This document shows positions 61,556 through 64,000 of a stretch of DNA of 64,000 bases, in pieces (positions within the stretch are counted from its first letter, which is position 1; each line of letters begins with the position of its first letter). Below the pieces are notes generated by a model that was given only the letters and a program-made list of their open reading frames with translations, did not search any database and was not told the DNA's origin. Both the position numbers and the translations under genes were made by a program. Source of the stretch: Nitrospiraceae bacterium (GTDB taxonomy: Bacteria > Nitrospirota > Nitrospiria > Nitrospirales > UBA8639); NCBI GenBank assembly GCA_020632595.1, contig JACKFF010000010.1, forward strand, positions 62,001 through 126,000. The letters run 5' to 3'.

Positions 61556-62152
61556 GTGAGCAAGCGGACCACCAACCTGATTCTTGTTGTGTACTTGACC
61601 ATCATTTGGGCGGCGGTCATATTTCGAATCGATTACTTTCCCTTAACCTGGGTCCCCATGTATAGCGTGTACGAACCCAGCGAAACCATTTCGACAAGCA
61701 TCAAGGATAAAGCCGCCATTAAGAAAGGGTTTCGTGTCACCCACCGCGATGGATCAATCAGTTATGTGTCGTACAAGGACCTGAATATGCCCAAGCCTAA
61801 CTTTGGTCGGTTATACAACGCCATCATATTTGGACATGATCCCCCAAAACATAAACAAGGGAATACGTCCCTCGGGTCAATCAACCGGTGGATTCGAGGA
61901 CTGGATGACAATGAGCGCAACTTCTCTGTGGACTGGGAGTGGCGAATGTTTTGGACCATCAACAAAACGCTTCGATTGGAACCTGGCGACCCACAATTCA
62001 TCACCCGCATTGAGTCCTCCCATCAAAAACGAGTGTACAAAAAAGCGGATTTATTAAAGGGCGATACCCACAAGGTCGAGATTCAAACCAACACCGTTGT
62101 GATCGACTGGCAAGAGCAATGGATCGAAAGATGGAACCATGGCCTCCTGTAA
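61556..62152 (+). CDS. Membrane-anchored partner of the HTTM protein
   Basis: A 198-residue protein with one N-terminal helix (LILVVYLTIIWAAVIFRIDY) and a soluble domain rich in Trp and basic residues (FPLTWVPMYSVYEP, DWEWRMFWTINKTLRL). GTG 61556 is preferred because AAGAAAGG lies just upstream and the helix follows; the frame is open from 61442. The end overlaps the start of the HTTM gene by 14 bases, so the two are translationally coupled. No known family is assigned; small proteins with this FPLTWVPMY-type opening may pair with HTTM proteins. Confidence 0.65.
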   Translation: MSKRTTNLILVVYLTIIWAAVIFRIDYFPLTWVPMYSVYEPSETISTSIKDKAAIKKGFRVTHRDGSISYVSYKDLNMPKPNFGRLYNAIIFGHDPPKHKQGNTSLGSINRWIRGLDDNERNFSVDWEWRMFWTINKTLRLEPGDPQFITRIESSHQKRVYKKADLLKGDTHKVEIQTNTVVIDWQEQWIERWNHGLL

Positions 62153-63101
62153 ATCCCTAAATCGAATCTGGAATCAATTTTTCTTTACCGGATTTTCAGG
62201 GGAAAGTCTTGGCCTGTTACGCATGTACATTGGGATTGGACTCCTCTTCTTCCACACGTATCAATTTGCCACCGTCCTGACGCTTAACCCGATTGGGGCC
62301 ATGTATTACTTTGTTGAGCCCATTTGGTACTTCAAGTTGTTAGGTATTCAGTATCATATACCCGCCCTGTCGTTTGTGATGTATATCATTCTCATGTGGG
62401 CAACGGTATCGATGATTATAGGGAAAAACACCCGGGCGTCGATCCTCGTGATCATTCTCTGTATTTTTTATCTGAAGGGCGTGCGGGATAGCTTTTCAGG
62501 AGACGTGCACCATCGGTATATCATTCCCATGCAGATTCTTTTTCTCTTTTTGCTTTCCAAGTGCGGAGAAGTCCATTCTCGTGATGCCAGGCAACGTCAT
62601 ATGCACAAAGACATTCAGGAATGGGAAGCCAGCTGGCCCATCAAAACCATGCAACTGTATGTGGCGCTGTTTTATTTCTGGAGTGTGATTGCTAAAGTCC
62701 GAGTCTCTGGATGGGTCTGGTTTGCCGGCGAAGGCAGAATTCAGGAAGTCCTCATCAAACGATCCGTTCGATGGGGTGTGAACGATCAAGGAGAAGTCGT
62801 CAAAAATGGGCTCAGCTTTGAGCTAGCCCAGCACCCGGACCTCATTCAATTTTTCGGAATTCTCGTCCTGGCTTTCGAACTCGGCTTTCCCCTGCTTCTC
62901 CTCATCAAATCCGTCAAGTTGCGGCTCGCATTTATTTTGGGTGTTACCGCATTTCATATTTCCACCTTTGTCTTGATGGACGTCAACTTTTTATTAATTC
63001 CATTTGTCTATCTGATTTTCTTTGACCTTGTTCCCATTCATCAATGGCTCACAACCCGCGCATGGCCATTATTCAGGCGAGGTCCCTCTATAGCAGGGTA
63101 G
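62139..63101 (+). CDS. HTTM (vitamin K-dependent carboxylase-like) membrane protein
   Basis: A 320-residue protein with about eight hydrophobic segments in the HTTM order. It opens LGLLRMYIGIGLLFFHTYQF. A cytoplasmic loop has the SGDVHHRYIIPMQILFLFLL motif, and another segment is MQLYVALFYFWSVIAKVRVS GW. It ends LGVTAFHISTFVLMDVNFLL. The HTTM domain is the membrane half of gamma-glutamyl carboxylase, but bacterial members have unknown chemistry. It sits between its coupled partner and a DCC-family thiol oxidoreductase, an association that recurs in bacteria. Confidence 0.75.
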   Translation: MASCKSLNRIWNQFFFTGFSGESLGLLRMYIGIGLLFFHTYQFATVLTLNPIGAMYYFVEPIWYFKLLGIQYHIPALSFVMYIILMWATVSMIIGKNTRASILVIILCIFYLKGVRDSFSGDVHHRYIIPMQILFLFLLSKCGEVHSRDARQRHMHKDIQEWEASWPIKTMQLYVALFYFWSVIAKVRVSGWVWFAGEGRIQEVLIKRSVRWGVNDQGEVVKNGLSFELAQHPDLIQFFGILVLAFELGFPLLLLIKSVKLRLAFILGVTAFHISTFVLMDVNFLLIPFVYLIFFDLVPIHQWLTTRAWPLFRRGPSIAG

Positions 63102-63215
63102 GCCCGAAAGCCTCACCCATGCGGAAATATTCACCTCCACCGTATTATAATGGGATATGCCATGCCAGATATACCGTCACACAGCAAGGAAAGATCTGAC
63201 AACTAAGAGGAGCAC

Positions 63216-63650
63216 GTGAAACAGGGATCTCTCATACAATCCCACCAATGGGGCCAGCACGCGAAGGTGATTGTCTTTGACGGGGTGTGTAATTTTTGCA
63301 ATGCGTTTGTCAATTTTGTCCTCGAGCGGGATTCCCGAGGATTATTTAAATTTGGAACGCTTCAATCCCAACCGGCACAAGCCATTCTTACTCAATTACA
63401 CCTTTCCACCCAGGACTATGAAACATTTTTACTCCTGGAACATGGGAACGTCTTCACAAAATCCACTGCTGCCCTCAAAATTCTTCGCTGCCTACCTGGA
63501 GCTTGGCCCTGGCTGTACGCCTTCATCATCATTCCCCGCCCTCTTCGAGATATGGTGTACAGCTTCATCGCCCGGCATCGCTATCGGTGGATGGGAAAAT
63601 CGGACACGTGCCGTGTGCCTACTCCGAAAGAACGGGCCAGATTTATTTAG
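63216..63650 (+). CDS. DCC-family thiol-disulfide oxidoreductase (YuxK/DUF393)
   Basis: A 144-residue protein with the DCC signature VIVFDGVCNFCNAFVNFVLE (D-G-x-C-x-x-C), FKFGTLQSQPAQAIL, FLLLEHGNVFTKSTAALKIL and the C-terminal FIARHRYRWMGKSDTCRVPT. DUF393 proteins have a thioredoxin-like fold and often occur with HTTM proteins. AAGAGGAG lies before the start. It is likely part of the HTTM cluster (114 bp downstream). Its 3' end overlaps the convergent phosphoesterase gene by 8 bp. Confidence 0.82.
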   Translation: MKQGSLIQSHQWGQHAKVIVFDGVCNFCNAFVNFVLERDSRGLFKFGTLQSQPAQAILTQLHLSTQDYETFLLLEHGNVFTKSTAALKILRCLPGAWPWLYAFIIIPRPLRDMVYSFIARHRYRWMGKSDTCRVPTPKERARFI

Positions 63651-64000
63651 CGGAACCTGATTGCCTTCCGGACGCATCAGTTTCTACCGATGGCCCTCCT
63701 TCACTATGTCTGCCTTCTACTAACATTGACTGAGGAAACAGTTCTTCAAGGTCACAGCTCTCTTGAATACAGGGAGCGCCATATTCGGCAGAACCCGTCA
63801 GAACCCGTAGATTGGGTCGCAGCTGAAGGGTCCCCGCATGGTGGGTATGGCCACACAAGACGGTGATCTGGCAATCCGGTCGTTTCCGTGATGCGTAGAG
63901 TAACACCTCGCCAACCGCCTGGCAGGCAAAATAGGGAAGCCAATCATCATTTCCCATTTTCCCCTGATACCAGCAGGCTTCTTTAAACGGCGGGACATGG
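63643..64000 (-). CDS. Metallophosphoesterase, C-terminal fragment
   Basis: The minus-strand frame is open to the right edge, so the 5' part is outside the window. The visible ~118 residues begin HVPPFKEACWYQGK, continue VGEVLLYASRKRPDCQITVL and have CGHTHHAG, the last metal-binding motif (GHTH) of calcineurin-like phosphoesterases. The HVPPF segment is the usual preceding His motif. A variable tail ends the protein. Substrate unknown. Confidence 0.8.
   Translation of the reverse strand, partial: HVPPFKEACWYQGKMGNDDWLPYFACQAVGEVLLYASRKRPDCQITVLCGHTHHAGTLQLRPNLRVLTGSAEYGAPCIQESCDLEELFPQSMLVEGRHSEGGPSVETDASGRQSGSAK

Noticed and set aside
1..64000. CRISPR array, rRNA operon, prophage
   Set aside because: No regularly spaced short repeats, no rRNA sequence, and no phage structural genes were seen; the only mobile element with defined ends is the IS5-type element.

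Overview
The window looks like a chromosomal segment of a Nitrospirota bacterium, most likely Nitrospira or a close relative. This is inferred from gene content and style: a copper nitrite reductase-like oxidase fragment at the left edge, a Mrp ATPase beside a Rieske protein, a PAS/sigma-54 regulator, many small CxxC proteins, and large secreted FG-GAP/DUF11 proteins. No marker gene here proves the genus.

Layout. 1-6.4 kb: end of a multicopper oxidase, a zinc-ribbon protein, a DUF454 membrane protein, elbB, a mini YjgN-like membrane protein with a GT1 glycosyltransferase, a cyclophilin and a Memo-like protein. 6.7-7.2 kb: a toxin-antitoxin pair whose toxin is broken by one TAG. 7.4-9.1 kb: a pyruvate/indolepyruvate decarboxylase. 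9.6-24.5 kb: a cell-surface region with two giant secreted proteins that share a six-repeat FG-GAP module, two LPP20-type lipoproteins, a CsgG-like lipoprotein with TPRs, an HtrA-like protease and a small secreted protein. Three short promoter-RNA-terminator units lie in its gaps. 24.8-28.8 kb: an accessory insert bounded by two imperfect ~217-bp direct repeats. It holds three related antitoxins (only one still has a full toxin) and an IS5-family element. 28.7-34.9 kb: a complete dipeptide/oligopeptide ABC importer operon. 35.2-39.7 kb: Rieske, Mrp, a zinc-ribbon protein, a PAS/sigma-54 activator and lgt.

39.7-51.9 kb is one long minus-strand run: rplI, glyA, nrdR, an unusual histidine kinase with an N-terminal NAD-type Rossmann domain and its LuxR-type response regulator, a thioredoxin-like protein, a small zinc ribbon, AddB and AddA, and a TPR lipoprotein. 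52.2-54.2 kb encodes a secreted protein and a degenerate UPF1-like pseudo-helicase, followed by tRNA-Leu(CAG). 54.6-60.9 kb holds small proteins, a sodium/solute symporter, a GGCT-like enzyme and an NTT/MFS-type carrier. 61.5-63.7 kb is an HTTM membrane protein with a partner and a DCC thiol oxidoreductase. The window ends in a metallophosphoesterase that runs off the right edge.

The best candidates for undescribed biology are the pseudo-helicase (52.7-54.2 kb), the NAD-domain histidine kinase (48.3-49.5 kb), the short RNA units beside the surface genes (9.7, 13.1 and 19.3 kb), and the decaying toxin-antitoxin array within direct repeats (24.8-28.8 kb). Functions are family-level readings made by eye; no database search was run.
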